Positions 11,319-21,470 of a stretch of 30,975 bases of DNA are shown in pieces. The translations under genes were made by a program, and so were the position numbers. The stretch covers positions 678,252 through 709,226 of the forward strand of contig NW_014577087.1 of NCBI RefSeq assembly GCF_000485595.1, in the 5' to 3' direction. Below the pieces are notes generated by a model, which saw nothing but the letters and a program-made list of their open reading frames with translations, was not told where the DNA came from and did no database searches. Within the stretch, counting starts at the first letter, position 1. The number at the start of each line of letters is the position of its first letter. This stretch comes from Priapulus caudatus (Eukaryota; Priapulida; Priapulimorpha; Priapulimorphida; Priapulidae).

Positions 11319-11922
11319 GTCCGCACCTGCAGCTACAGCACAATTGACACGCATCTATTGACTATAGCCACGTTCACACGTAGCAAGAAATCCGGTATTT
11401 AGCGTTCACACGAGGCAAAATACGAGGCCCAAGAAATACGGTATCTAAACAGATCCGGTATTTCATGTAAATACGAGGCTTCCCAGACTCCGAATAATTT
11501 GCCGTGCTTGAGAAATACCGGATTTCTTGGACCGCGCATTTCCTCGTGTGAACGCTAAATACCGGATTTCTGAAGCCGCGTATTTTATAGACTGGTCCGC
11601 GCTCGACAGTTCCAGTGTAACGCGAGTGGAACTGTCGAGCGCGGACCAGTCTACGTATTTTATCGGCAGTTGGTTCGCATTGCATTGTTTATTTCGCATT
11701 GTTTGCTTGATTGTTTAAAGCAGCTCGCAGCTCGCAAATACCGTATTTCTGTAGCCGCAAATCAGCGTGTGAACGCTCGGCCACGTATTTGTCTCAGATA
11801 CGGTATTTCGCAAATCCGGTATTTCAGAAATACGAGGTCTCGTGTGAACGAGGCTTATATATATACAACAATGTATATATATAGTCAATAGATGCGCGTG
11901 TGCTGTAGCTGCAGGTGCGGAC
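11319..11922. mobile_element. Foldback element with nested terminal inverted repeats
   Basis: The outer arms are 11319-11366 and 11880-11922 (GTCCGCACCTGCAGCTACAG and its complement, continuing to CATCTATTGACTATA), with a 5-bp difference. Inner ends CGTTCACACG (11371) and CGTGTGAACG (11841) match the MITE at 8954-9317. Many copies of AAATACCGGATTTC / GAAATCCGGTATTT lie between. The centre is a 27-bp perfect hairpin (11588-11653). No coding capacity is seen. It sits about 300 bp upstream of the reductase start codon. Confidence 0.8.
11588..11653. repeat. Perfect 27-bp hairpin at the centre of the foldback
   Basis: The left arm is 11588-11614 and the right arm 11627-11653, with a 12-base loop (GTGTAACGCGAG). 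Arm keys are TAGACTGGTCCGCGC and TGGAACTGTCGAGCGC. No mismatch is seen in the arms. Confidence 0.85.
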
Positions 11923-12179
11923 TTGTTCTTGCTGCCACTGCCAGTGCTTCTGATGTCCAGTAATAAACATATTGGTCATATATGTTGGACCATATATATA
12001 TGGGGGGATGTTGGACATATAAGTCATGTATGTCCAGTAATAATCATATCCTATCACCGTCCTGGACATCATCTCTAGACTCTAATCTCTATCCTTAAAC
12101 CGATTTGAGTATTCCACGTCTAAGTTAAACCCGCGAGTAACGCGTATATTTTCACGTCGACTAATAGTCCGGGCTAGAA

Positions 12180-12526
12180 GGCACAGGTGCTTGTTTTTCA
12201 ACATATATAATGTTTTTGTTTTGTTTCCTGGCAATGTTTATGTGCTGATTCCAAATCCGATGTATGCCAGCTCGTAAGTGTTGAGCATTTTTTTCTAGAG
12301 CACAAAATCCAAAATGGCCACCAGAAAATACACTTTTTTGTAAATAACGGCGATAATATTGTATTTAGACCCCAAGTATATATGGAACATGTATATAAAC
12401 TTGGGTATTGCGGACATTTTGGTACCAATACCATTACTCTAGCAAATGGAGTTCTTGAGATATGAACTTTTCATGGTTTTTCTTTTTACGCGATAGCGGC
12501 AATTCCCAACGTGACTAGTCTGGGCT
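12180..12526 (-). repeat. R1-core module (inverted relative to R1 copies)
   Basis: Read on the minus strand this matches the R1 core at about 19800-20090 and 29310-29590. Shared strings include GACTAGTCACGTTGGGAATT (one-base variants), GCGATAGCGG / CCGCTATCGC, TAAATACAATATTATCGCCG, TTTTGTGCTCTAGA, and TGGCATACATCAGATTTGG. It abuts the arm of the PIN-CXC element directly, so element ends and R1 appear to be built from the same module. Confidence 0.75.
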
Positions 12527-12872
12527 ATGTTCAGGGACATATATAACATGTTTGAACAATTTCTCCACAATTCAAACCAGCTGGTTCCAAATCTGATGTA
12601 TGCCAGTTAAAACAGGTTGAGCATTTTTGAATAAAAACAATTTAAAATGGCAGCCAAAAACCTTATGGCAGACATAGATTTTAGTGATTATGTATTGCCA
12701 GTTTTCAATTACGGAACAACAACATTGTTAATCAAGTTTAAAATTTATCACTAATAGTGACAGAACAATCTTATCTATTATATTTACCAGAATGAACATT
12801 ATATGGACAACCAAGATAGCCCTCATGGCCAAACATGTTTAGGTAATTGACATCATATTCAGACATACCCTT
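12526..12872. mobile_element. Left outer arm of palindromic PIN-CXC element
   Basis: This is the reverse complement of 16285-16563 plus 18155-18240 with few differences. Diagnostic shared strings are GGGACATATATAACATG, TCTGATGTATGCCAGT, AATGGCAGCCAAAAACCTTA, TTTTCAATTACGGAACAACA, TCACTAATAGTGA and CATATTCAGACATACCCTTA. Its own 5' part repeats the logic of the preceding R1-core module (ACATATATAA ... GATGTATGCCAG ... GTTGAGCATTTTT ... AAAATGGC), so arms contain tandem related modules. Confidence 0.85.
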
Positions 12873-13172
12873 AATACTGAACAAAGAAATGAACTAATGG
12901 ACAAATGGTTCGATCACTGTCATGTCACACAAGAACAACGAGTCTCACTGTACAACACAAGAATGCCTACATTCAATTATTCAAAAACATCTTCATCACT
13001 ATCTTCATCTTCCTCATCCCCGCTTAGTTCTTCCTGTGGTACCCTCCTCACCACATTTTTGCGTTTCCTTCAGCTCTGCATTTGCAGAACTCCGTACATG
13101 CTAGACTGAACTTGGTACAGTTACACATTGCTGATTTGCAGCCAGATTTGCAACCACAGCTGATGAGATGTG
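12872..13172. repeat. Left inner inverted arm (pairs with 14868-15205)
   Basis: ACTGAACAAAGAA...ATGGACAAATGG, TCGATCACTG, ATTCAATTATTCAAAAACAT, CTCACCACAT and CCGTACATGC all recur reverse-complemented between 15205 and 14868. Homology stops at about 13172 (GCTGATGAGAT). The arm includes the reverse-strand CXC coding fragment. Confidence 0.85.
13048..13158 (-). pseudogene. Inverted copy of CXC (tesmin/TSO1-like) C-terminus
   Basis: On the minus strand 36 codons and a TGA stop encode a cysteine-rich tail that begins CGCKSGCKSAMCNC and continues with LACTEFCKC. That is the C-x-C-x3-C-x4-C-x-C ... C-x3-C-x-C spacing of CXC zinc-binding motifs; an in-frame Leu-Ile-Ser precedes it. It is intact, whereas its partner at about 14888-15014 on the plus strand is riddled with small insertions. 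The rest of its gene is missing: sequence upstream on this strand is the plus-strand PIN gene. It is therefore a fragment carried in the inverted arm. Confidence 0.75.
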
Positions 13173-13199
13173 GCCTCACCACAGTTTTGCAGTTTCCTT

Positions 13200-15014
13200 C
13201 ACCTCTGCATTTTCAGAGTTCACCTGTCATAAGGAGGAGCGACACACACGTGAAAGCAGATGCTGCTGACAGACTGAAGATTCGTGAAGCACTGTGCACA
13301 TGCATTGATGTGTTTGATAGTGACACACGCCCAACTGGAAGTCTTGTCAACATATTTTCTGGTCAGGTTGTGGATGACAAAGGTATCAATGCTGATGATT
13401 CCGTGAATATCGGCACTGATCAGTGGTTGGAGTATGAAAGACAGTGGCCAGTGGGATTTCACAACAAGATATGTAAGAAGGTCAAACCAATGTCAGCCGT
13501 TACAAAGCAGAAGATGAAGAGTGGGGCTCCTGAGAACGTGAACACTGAACTTATCTATGCCCGAGTCATTGGAATCATGGCTTCTTCCAGGGAGACCATT
13601 TCTACCAAAACCCTCTTCTCCTATGAACTAGCTCCCTTTCCATCTGCTCTGTTCAATGCTAATGGTGACATGAGAACAACCTCCAAGTCTGTGCTGAAGT
13701 CTAAGATCAAAGTAGAATGTAGTCAAAGAAATAGGGCGCCTTGCGAAGTTGTTATTCTAGATGGTTGTGCAGTTCTGTGGACAGTTCCTTGGCCTGCATC
13801 ACCTGCTCAGGTGTCAACTTTTGTCAGTGCTGCTGTTGCTAACATAATGCATCATGTGAATGGTACACAGGTTCTGCATACATAGTGTTTGACAGATACT
13901 ATAAGACCAGCATAAAGTCATGCTGTCGCGCACAACGTGCAAACAGTGTCAGTCGTGTGTACAAACTTACACCTGATTGCCCACTACCAAAGCAAACTGT
14001 CACCTTGAATGTCACAGCTAACAAAGAGCAGATCATTCGAATGATCGTAGATGAACTGAGTTTGTCTGACCTTTCCGAGGGCAAGAACATCATTGTGACA
14101 GGACCTGATACTCGTCCCATTGACGTAGGTACTGGTACCCAGCTCACACCAGCAACACATGAGGAAGCTGACATCCTCATTGCTTATCATGCAATAAATG
14201 AAGCTGTGGCAGGGCATTCATCTATCAAAGTTGTGTCTGGCGACACAGATGTCCTTGTGATCCTGGCTCACCATCTACACGCGCAAACAAACGACATGCC
14301 AAGCAGAGTACAACTTCTCATGGAGTCATGCACCAGAAATCGCGCTATTGATGTCAATAAAGTTGTGAAAAAGCATGCACAAGTTATGCCCAACCTCCTG
14401 GCGGCTCATGCACTAACTGTTTGCGATTCCGTATCCTCTTTTGCTGGAATTGGCAAGGCAACAGTCCTGAAGCAATTGGAAGCATTTGCTGACACTATCA
14501 AGCTAGGAGATCCATCTACTTGACTGGATGAAATCGTCGACTCTTGCCTGGGATATGTAGGCATGTTGTACCGACAAAAGCATGACGAATCTCTGAACAC
14601 CATGCGAGCAGCTCTTTTCATACGAAAGCTAGCTGGCAAAAGACATGTACCACCAAAACTGAGCAGCTTACCACCAACAATGGCAGCTTTCAGACCACAC
14701 TGTACCCATGCCCACTATCTGACAGTTCTCTGGAAGTCTGCTGGCATGCCGTCAACCTGCACCTGCTAGATGCCTCAAAAGAGTTTGGATGGGAGAAAGA
14801 AAGTCAACGCTGTTCCAGGCTGTATATATATACTGTGATCGGACAGCTATTGTGCCAGACGCCCAGGTATCAATCTCATCAGCGCTGGTGGTTGCATAAT
14901 CCTGGCTGCCAATATCAGCAAATGTTGTAAGCTGTACCAAGTTCAAGGTCTAAGGCATGTACGGAGTCTCTGCAAATGGCAAGAGGCATGAAAAGGAAAC
15001 GCAAGATGTGGTGA
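13200..15014 (+). pseudogene. PIN/XPG-like nuclease-type protein with C-terminal CXC motif, mobile-element encoded, broken
   Basis: The reading frame from about 13200 is open to about 13870, then shifts by one base; SAYIVFDRYY is read across the join. It continues to a TGA at 14521-14523 and resumes in the same frame with LDEIVDSCLGYVG to about 14745. It then shifts again into LHLLDASKEFGWE and a degenerate CXC tail (14888-15014). Candidate acidic active-site blocks in PIN/XPG order are ILDGCAVLW, HEEADILI, SGDTDVLVIL and CDSVSSFAGIGK. Similar uncharacterised repeat-borne proteins with HEEAD, DTDVLVL and a cysteine-rich tail occur in many marine animals; that is recollection, not a search. 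The first ATG (13082) lies inside the inverted arm, so the true N-terminus is missing or replaced. Function is not established. A structure-specific nuclease role in element movement is inference. Confidence 0.7.
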
Positions 15015-15205
15015 GAGCGGTACCCAGCAGGAAAACTAAGGCGGGGATAGAGAAGATGAAGAATAATGAAAAGCATGTTTTTTGAATAATTAATTGAAAG
15101 CAGTTCTGTGTTTGTACAGTAGAACTACGTTTGTTCTTATCGTGCGTGACATGCAACAGTGATCGAACCCATTTGTCCATTGTTCATTCTTTGTTCAGTA
15201 CTTAG
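14868..15205. repeat. Right inner inverted arm (pairs with 12872-13172)
   Basis: This is the reverse complement of the left inner arm with many one-base insertions. Within about 110 bp of the CXC part it has roughly a dozen extra bases relative to the left copy, but few substitutions. It ends at TTTGTTCAGTA, where a 1-kb insertion follows. Confidence 0.82.
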
Positions 15206-16284
15206 CTGAAACCCGCGCCTAGTGCGCGGGTTTAAAAGTGACTGTGATGCATGTGTTACCAGTAAGGCTACAGTAGTGTTTTTAGTGTTAAGGTGGTGAG
15301 TATGGAGAGTTCTAGTTTTGTTGCAATCCATTTTTTTTTTAAATGGTTGAGAAAGGTCGTCGAATACAAATACATGTAGTAATCATGGCTTACACGGTAA
15401 TCGACATTAACCATTCTGTTTGGCAAAGTACCACAGTGAACCAACAGACACATGCGCACGCACGCACGCGGCACGCACACACACACAAATGTTTATTGTA
15501 TGCTATGGTAGAACTGACTGTTGATGAGACGCGGTGGACTCAAAGAAGTTAGGAAATTATAAGATAGATCTGAATGGCGCTGTACAGGGGTCCGGGCGGA
15601 CTGATGTAACGCACTTGGCCGTAAAGGAGGCTTGGCGATAGCACGTAAATATTAGCGTGCTTCGCATGTGTTCCATGCTGGTGACGGCATCCGGGACCGC
15701 AGGATAATATTGGCGTAGGTGTGATCGCCTTATTCTTACCGGCATGGTTTGCACTCTGTGTGGACGACAGTACATATCTACGTGCCTTTGATCGACCGGC
15801 TTGTCGAAGATCGGTGTCCACACGACACGCCCGTGAGCACTTGCAGCACTCCAAAAAAAACATTTGCTCTGATGAAATTCAACTTGTACATCTCATAATG
15901 GAGAAACATCATGGCCAATAGCACTGAATATTTAACTTAATTATTACATGGTTATTTCACTTACAATTATGGGGCTTACACAAATCTCAGACACGAGCAG
16001 ACAAAGAAGTTTAGGAACGCAGATCAACATAGGAAACAGACCACGAAATCGAAAAACCTGTTCAATCTCGCAAACAGAACGAAACAAAACAGGCCCCCTA
16101 TTTTCAGGAAATCTTTTACCTTTTTTTGTCTTTTTAAGACCGACAAACGTTTTCAACTGAGTATAGTTTAGAACCCGTCCCGTGTATTCATCGATCTCTT
16201 CTGTGAATTTGGCGCTATTTGGATCCAAACTGACGGAACCTTTGATTAACAATAACATACAACATTCGTCGAATTATAGTAAGA
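15206..16284. mobile_element. 1.08-kb insertion in the right arm, unclassified
   Basis: The left arm is continuous at CAG-TATTAAGGG, but the right arm is split between CAGTA (15200) and ATTAAGGGTATG (16285). The inserted DNA starts near CTTAGCTGAAACCCGCGC and ends near ATTATAGTAAG. Only CTTA/TAAG is shared at its ends, and no target duplication is evident. A perfect 10-bp hairpin AAACCCGCGC/GCGCGGGTTT lies at 15209-15233. A minus-strand frame of 104 codons (16258-15944) is open and lysine-rich but unrecognised. It could equally be sequence deleted from the left arm. Confidence 0.55.
15209..15233. repeat. Short perfect hairpin at insertion end
   Basis: AAACCCGCGC at 15209-15218, loop CTAGT, GCGCGGGTTT at 15224-15233. 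It sits a few bases inside the left boundary of the insertion. Subterminal hairpins are typical of Helitron 3' ends, but the CTRR terminus that would follow is not seen, so I do not assign it. Confidence 0.7.
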
Positions 16285-16563
16285 TTAAGGGTATGTCTGA
16301 ATATGATGTCAATTACCTAAACATTTTTGGCCATGAGGGCAATCTTGGTTGTCCATATAATGTTCATTCTGGTAAATATAATAGATAAGATTGTTCTATC
16401 ACTATTAGTGATAACTTTTAAACTTGATTAACAATGTTGTTGTTCCGTAATTGAAAACTGGCAATACATATTAAATCACTAAAATCTATGTCTGCCGTAA
16501 GGTTTTTGGCTGCCATTTTTAATTGTTTTTATTCAAAAATGCTCACCCTGTATTAACTGGCAT
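16285..16563. mobile_element. Right outer arm, proximal part
   Basis: This is the reverse complement of about 12620-12872. The arm breaks at TTAACTGGCAT where the hAT-type element entered, and resumes at 18155 with ACTGGCATACATCAG. Confidence 0.85.
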
Positions 16564-16625
16564 CAGTGGCATACGCAGGGGGGGTGTTTGGGGTGTTAAA
16601 CACCCCCCTTGCCTCTGTCCCAAAC

Positions 16626-16745
16626 AAACATTAAAAAAAAGAAAAGAAGAGGAGAGGAGAAAAGGGAGAAATAGAGAGAGAGTGTGTGTGTGAGAGAGGA
16701 GGGAGAGAAAAAGGGAAAAAAGAGAGGGAGAGAGAACAGAAGGGC
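16626..16745. repeat. Purine-rich GA tract in the hAT-type element
   Basis: This is a GA/AAAAG tract with TGTGTG interruptions. The minus-strand reading gives Ser/Leu/Phe repeats and is not coding. Confidence 0.7.
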
Positions 16746-17269
16746 CCTATTATCTTGTTTATTAAGTTTAGTATTTGTAAACCCCCCCTCCCGAGCCCCC
16801 CGCGTCCCCGCAGCGCTCCCCAGTCACTAACACGGGCGTAAATCCCAGGGGGATGGGGGATGCATTGCCCCCTGCTCTTGAAGGAGGGGGGATGGCCTGT
16901 ACAAATATCCCCCCTGAGATTCAAAAAAAGAGAGAAAAAAAAAGTAAGAAGAAGAGGTAAGACTAAGAGGTTCCCGATTTACCAGACAGGTTTATCATCG
17001 TGGGTTTTAGGTGCTACAGTTCAATGAGGCTGCCACACAGTCGGCAGATTCGTAGATTGGGCAGAATTGGATTGCACGCAACACATAATATTATTTTCAT
17101 AGACTTGAGTTTGTTTACATCGTGAGATTTCAGAAATTTCATCGATTTTACTGCATCTACTCTAGCTATCAAACGCAGCTTTTTATAATAGCTAGTGTAG
17201 GCCTATGCACGTTTGTTGACTGTCTGTAGTGTACGTAGTATGGATAAGTACTTTGATTCACTAAACAAA

Positions 17270-17371
17270 CACACACAGCACAAACACGCACACCTCTCTC
17301 TCTCTCTCTCTCACGCACGCACACACACGCACGCACGCACGCAACGTACGCACCGCCAACGCACGCACAAC

Positions 17372-17402
<31 letters not shown>

Positions 17403-17578
17403 CACACACACACACAGCACAAGCCACAGCACAATCACGCAAGCTCTCTCTCTCTCGCACACACACGCCGCCGCCGCACACACACCTCTTGTTTCTCTCC
17501 GCATCTCTCTCTCTTCTCTTTTCTCTCTCTCTCTCTCTCTCTTCTCTTCTCTTCTCCCTCCATCCCTCCCTCCACCCT

Positions 17579-17618
<40 letters not shown>

Positions 17619-17712
17619 CTCTCTATCTCTCTCTCTCTCATCTCTCTCTCTCTCTCACACACCACACGCACGCCACACCTCTCTCTCCCTCTCTCTCTCT
17701 GATACAGACACA
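17270..17712. repeat. CA and CT microsatellite block
   Basis: (CA)n, CGCA-type, and (CT)n runs alternate, with CTTCT and CCTCC variants; the longest CT run is around 17584-17615. All open frames across it (Thr-His or Ser-Leu repeats) are artefacts of the dinucleotide array. It is internal to the hAT-type element. Confidence 0.9.
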
Positions 17713-18154
17713 CTCCCACGGCAAAGCTTTACGTCAATTGTACGCTTGATGAATCGCACCTAAAACGGCCTCGCTTGCCGTACGCGAAATTGTACTTAAA
17801 TTTACTAAATAATGCGTTGATAACACGCAACTAAGCAACGTCATTGCGTACGCCACACGAAGATTTTACGGCAAATATTTTGCGTACGCAGCTTGAATGA
17901 TCATGCAATCTACCCGGACCCCACCCGGTCAGACTGCAAGCCGCACACGGGATCACGACTCGTCTACAGTTTCCAGGGAGTGTACGGGGGGTGGCGCGGT
18001 CCAGAGCGTCCGGGACCCCCACCATGCTCGCTTTTGCCTCAGAAACGAATGAACTGCAGGCGGGCTGCTTAATTTCAAAAAAAAATCCCCCCAGCACCCC
18101 CCCCTTCGCGTGCGTCCTAACACCCCCCTTTTCGAAATCCGTTCGACGCCACTG

Positions 18155-18300
18155 ACTGGCATACATCAGATTTGAACCAGCTGCGCTTGAATTGTGGAAA
18201 ATTTAAAAACATGTTATATATGTCCCTGAGCCGTAGCCCAGACCCGGGGGGGGGTCACTATAATGCCGTATACCCCGTGTGCGTTCCAATTTTGCGGGTT
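18155..18300. mobile_element. Right outer arm, distal part and R1-like end module
   Basis: 18155-18240 is the reverse complement of about 12526-12612 (ACATCAGATTTG, CATGTTATATATGTCCCTGA, GCCCAGAC). It runs into CCCGGGGGGGGGTCACTATA then ATGCCGTAT and ACCCCGTGTGCGTTCC. This is the same junction seen reversed in R1 at about 19740-19800 and 29260-29310 (GGAACGCACATGGGGTAATA ... TATAGTGACCCCC). Confidence 0.75.
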
Positions 18301-19524
18301 AGATGGGGTTCGTTTTCAACATTTTAAAAGCCGGGCACGCGCTTAGGGAGCAAATAGGCCCCCTTTTTACAAAGCTAATCCACTCAATAAGCCCTCTGGG
18401 ATCGTTCAAAATGATCAAAGCCACCGCGGCCCGCAGTAGACCTCCTCAACGGCCCCTCCATTCCCTCCCACTTGTCGCGCAAGACCCCGCGCAATAGGGG
18501 GTAGGGCGTCCAGGTACGACTCTTTCATCTGTGTATGCAATAGGGGTGGATATTTTCATTGTGTATGCAATAGGTGTATCTCAATTGTGTAGCAATAATA
18601 GGGTGTAGGAGTTTCCCAAATGTCCCACTTCGCACTAGGCGGCAGTGTGGTAGGTCTCGAGACCGTTTCCCTTGGTCGTCCGTCTCGTCTCCGGCCTCCC
18701 GGGTGCAATGACTCCGGACTCGGACTTAGCCCTCCGCCGACTCGACGGACTCGGGTCGAGACGCGCTAACCGAGGCCACTACATACATAATAAGTTCATA
18801 GATGCCGTTTGTCGCGCTTGAAAATCCGCAGCGTGGCCGAGTTCGACGGCATACATTCGTAATGTAACCACGGCATTAATAACCACTGTACACAGGCGCG
18901 CGTTAAGCAATCGTCCTACTGGCGGCTGGCAGCAAGTGAAATTATAAGCAGGAAAGTGTAAAATGATGTCATAGACCTATGTGCCGACCTACTAGTAGTA
19001 TACTACTATATGACCTCTACCAACTTCGAAGGTATAGTACATAGGTATAGCTACAAGTACCTGAGCACCTCTCTCATTTGGTTCAACAAGCCGTGTCATT
19101 CTCGTACAAAACACAAATGGATCCGTTACTTTCGACACGTTGCGTCATGGACGCGTGTACTCTGTTTTTCGCGCTGACTAACAACTTCTCGAATGTCGAC
19201 GATGCACGGTTGCGACCCTTCTTTCCCAATCAATCTGCATAAGCAATCGGATGAATTGCCACTAACTACTACATCTACATACAATAGAATGTGTAGCGTA
19301 ACAAATCCATAATGCACAATTTTTATTTATTTTATTTTATTTTACAACACGTTATTTTCCTAAGTCGGACACAAATATGCTGTCCCAAAAGTGTCGACTT
19401 ATGCAAGTTTTATCGTCACTTTCTATTTTATGCAAACAAGTGACAGATCCAGGGGACCAGGAAACGACCCACCCCCCAATTTTCTGAACAAACACATACA
19501 TAGAACGTGAATGCGCCCTTCGTC
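18301..19524. other. Gene-free stretch
   Basis: No gene or conserved motif is recognised. There is a short GTGTATGCAATAGG tandem near 18530-18600 and a GACTCG-rich bit near 18700-18760 related to the R1 GACTCGG tract. ORFs of 60-70 codons here look random. Confidence 0.5.
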
Positions 19525-19555
19525 GGTCCTGTTCCCCCTTTGTTTTTAATCAAAA

Positions 19556-19705
19556 CTGAGCTCGGACTCGGCGACTCGCCGACTCGGGTGTGTGGCACTC
19601 GGACTCGGGTGGCGGACTCGGACTCGGACTCGGACACGGACTCGCGACTCGGGGAGTGCGACTCGGACTCCGGACTCGGACTCGGACCGGCGTGCGCGAC
19701 TCGAC
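19556..19705 (+). repeat. GGACTC minisatellite in R1 copy A
   Basis: Irregular hexamer array (GGACTC)n with GGGTGGC and GGGGAGTG interruptions. Frames give Asp-Ser, Thr-Arg or Gly-Leu repeats on either strand. Confidence 0.85.
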
Positions 19706-20744
19706 TACAACACTGCTAGGGGCGCCTATTATTTTCGTAGGGAACGCACATGGGGTAATACCGGCCATATATAGTGCACCCCCCCCCCCGAGCCCAGCTA
19801 GTCACGTTGGAATTCCGCTATCGCGTTAATTTAAACGCGAAAAACCATGAAAAAGTTCATATCTACAAGAAGCAGAACCAGATCAGAGAATGTTCCATAA
19901 CAATACTTGGGTCTAAATACAATCATCTATCGCCGTTATTTACAAAAAACGTGTTTTTCTGGCAGCCATTTGGATTTTGTGCTCTAGAAACAAAATGCCT
20001 CAACACTTTACGAGCTGCATACATCAGATTTGGCATTCAGCGACCCTAACATCGACCAGAAATAGCAAAAAAAACATGATATATGTCGAAAAAACAACTT
20101 ACACTATTAATATTATGACCATACGCCTAGCCTGGAGCTATAAGAATCACTCACCTCGGTGCCAAGGATAAGTACCGTCGCCGAGATCAAGCTACCGTCC
20201 GTGTCGGTTATTGTTGTTGACGTCCGGCCCTGTTGAGCACACCGCACGACACCCTGGAAAACCTATACGCTATGCACATGGCTCGTACTAGCGCGCCACG
20301 CTGTTATTGCAACGTCGCCGTCCATGCGTCAGCCCTAGAGCCATATAGCGTGTGAACAACAGTAGGAGCGGCACAACAATAGTCCATAGGCAGCAAGCCT
20401 GAATAAGCATCGAACAGAAATTAATCTAAAAATTTACTCACACTGTTACATCTCCTTAACATAACATACACGTTATCATGCTTAAAATAACTACAGATTA
20501 ATTGCTCTATATGCTCCACTCCAACACCTTTTGACAGCTCTAGATTCGAATGTTCTGCAAAGTTGTCTAACACATTTCAAACACAAACCAATTCAAAAAC
20601 CATTTCAACAAAAACAAAACAATCGTGGCCTACGCCACCTACGAATGTCACGAATAACACAACAGAGACATTTTACTTTTACGTTTTAATGCCTTTCTAT
20701 GAGACGTTCACGAGACATTTAACCCGGCGTGCATAATGATCCAT

Positions 20745-21470
20745 GATGCCAAATGTAGTGTGTGCGCCGTGCGCTGCCGCACGTGCAGGGTATGCTTTTG
20801 CGTGTTGTGTCGGTGGTATTGGAGGGGGGGCTGCGTGCTTGCTATGTGTGTGTATCTGGCGTGTCACGTGTGCGTTTTTGCGTCGGTGTGGTATGTGTGT
20901 GTGCAGCGCGTGGTCTTGTGTGTGTGACTGTCGTGCGTACATGTGTGTGGCCTGTGTCTGTGTTCTGTGCCGTGTACGTGGCTGTGTGATGTGTGTTCGT
21001 GCGTGTGCGCGTAGGCTCCCGTGCGTCGCGCACGTGCCGTTTGCGTGGTTGTTTGTGCGTGTGTGCTTCGTGCGCGCATGCTGTTTCTGTCTACCTGCGT
21101 GCCATGTGCATGTGTTGTGATTGTGTGTGTATGTGCGTGCGTGCGTTTTTCGTGGTTGTGGTGCTGTGTTCTGTGTTTCTGTGCCGCGGTGCGTACTGTG
21201 TGCGCCCGTGATTGCTGTTCTGCGCGCGCTGCGTCTGTGTGCGCGCGCGTGCGTTTCTGTGTGCTGTCACGTCGCGCGCGTGTGTGTGCATCATGTGCTG
21301 TTTGTGTGAGTTTGTGTGTGTGTGTGCTGTGTGTGATTTGTGTGTGTGTGATGTGTGTGTGTGTGCTGTGTCGTGTGTGTCGTGCTGCGTGGTGTGTGCT
21401 GTGTTGGTGGTGTCCTGTGTTAGCTGTGTGCTGTTGTGTAGTCCGGGTCCAGGTCCGGGTTTTATGCAGG
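20745..21470 (+). repeat. GT-rich degenerate satellite in R1 copy A
   Basis: TGTG/TGCG-rich tract with CGTGCG and TTTTTGCGTGG motifs, parallel to 30230-30975. Open frames of up to 191 codons cover it, but composition is entirely that of the satellite. The last 120 bp before 21590 are GGTCCGG-rich, with TTTATGC repeats. Confidence 0.85.

Larger units (their letters stand above)
16564..18154. mobile_element. Non-autonomous hAT-type transposon with 8-bp target duplication
   Basis: The direct repeat ACTGGCAT at 16556-16563 and 18155-18162 is an exact 8-bp target-site duplication. The element begins CAGTGGCATACGCAGGGGGG and ends CGTTCGACGCCACTG, so the terminal inverted repeat is CAGTGGC(A/G)T, with G-rich subterminal tracts on both sides. 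Eight-base duplications and CAGxGGCG-type ends are characteristic of hAT elements. There is no transposase ORF: the 1,591 bp are GA/CT/CA-rich low-complexity sequence plus about 400 bp of unique sequence at the 3' side. The frame at 18166-17831 on the minus strand has no recognisable domain. Removing it restores the uninterrupted arm exactly. Confidence 0.9.

Noticed and set aside
13082-13200. ATG at 13082 as the start of the PIN protein
   Set aside because: This stretch is the inverted arm, antisense to a CXC coding segment, so the upstream codons are unlikely to be native N-terminus.
15549-15863. Possible zinc-finger exon near 15740-15860
   Set aside because: Scattered Cys/His pairs occur only by combining frames; no consistent reading or splice sites.
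17213-17749. 178-codon Ser/His/Leu-rich frame
   Set aside because: It runs through CA and CT microsatellites inside the hAT-type element.
12526-18240. Palindrome as a chimeric long-read artefact
   Set aside because: A read-through artefact would mirror everything. Here one arm has two insertions, one with an exact target duplication, and the centre is a 1.7-kb unique gene. Not fully excluded.
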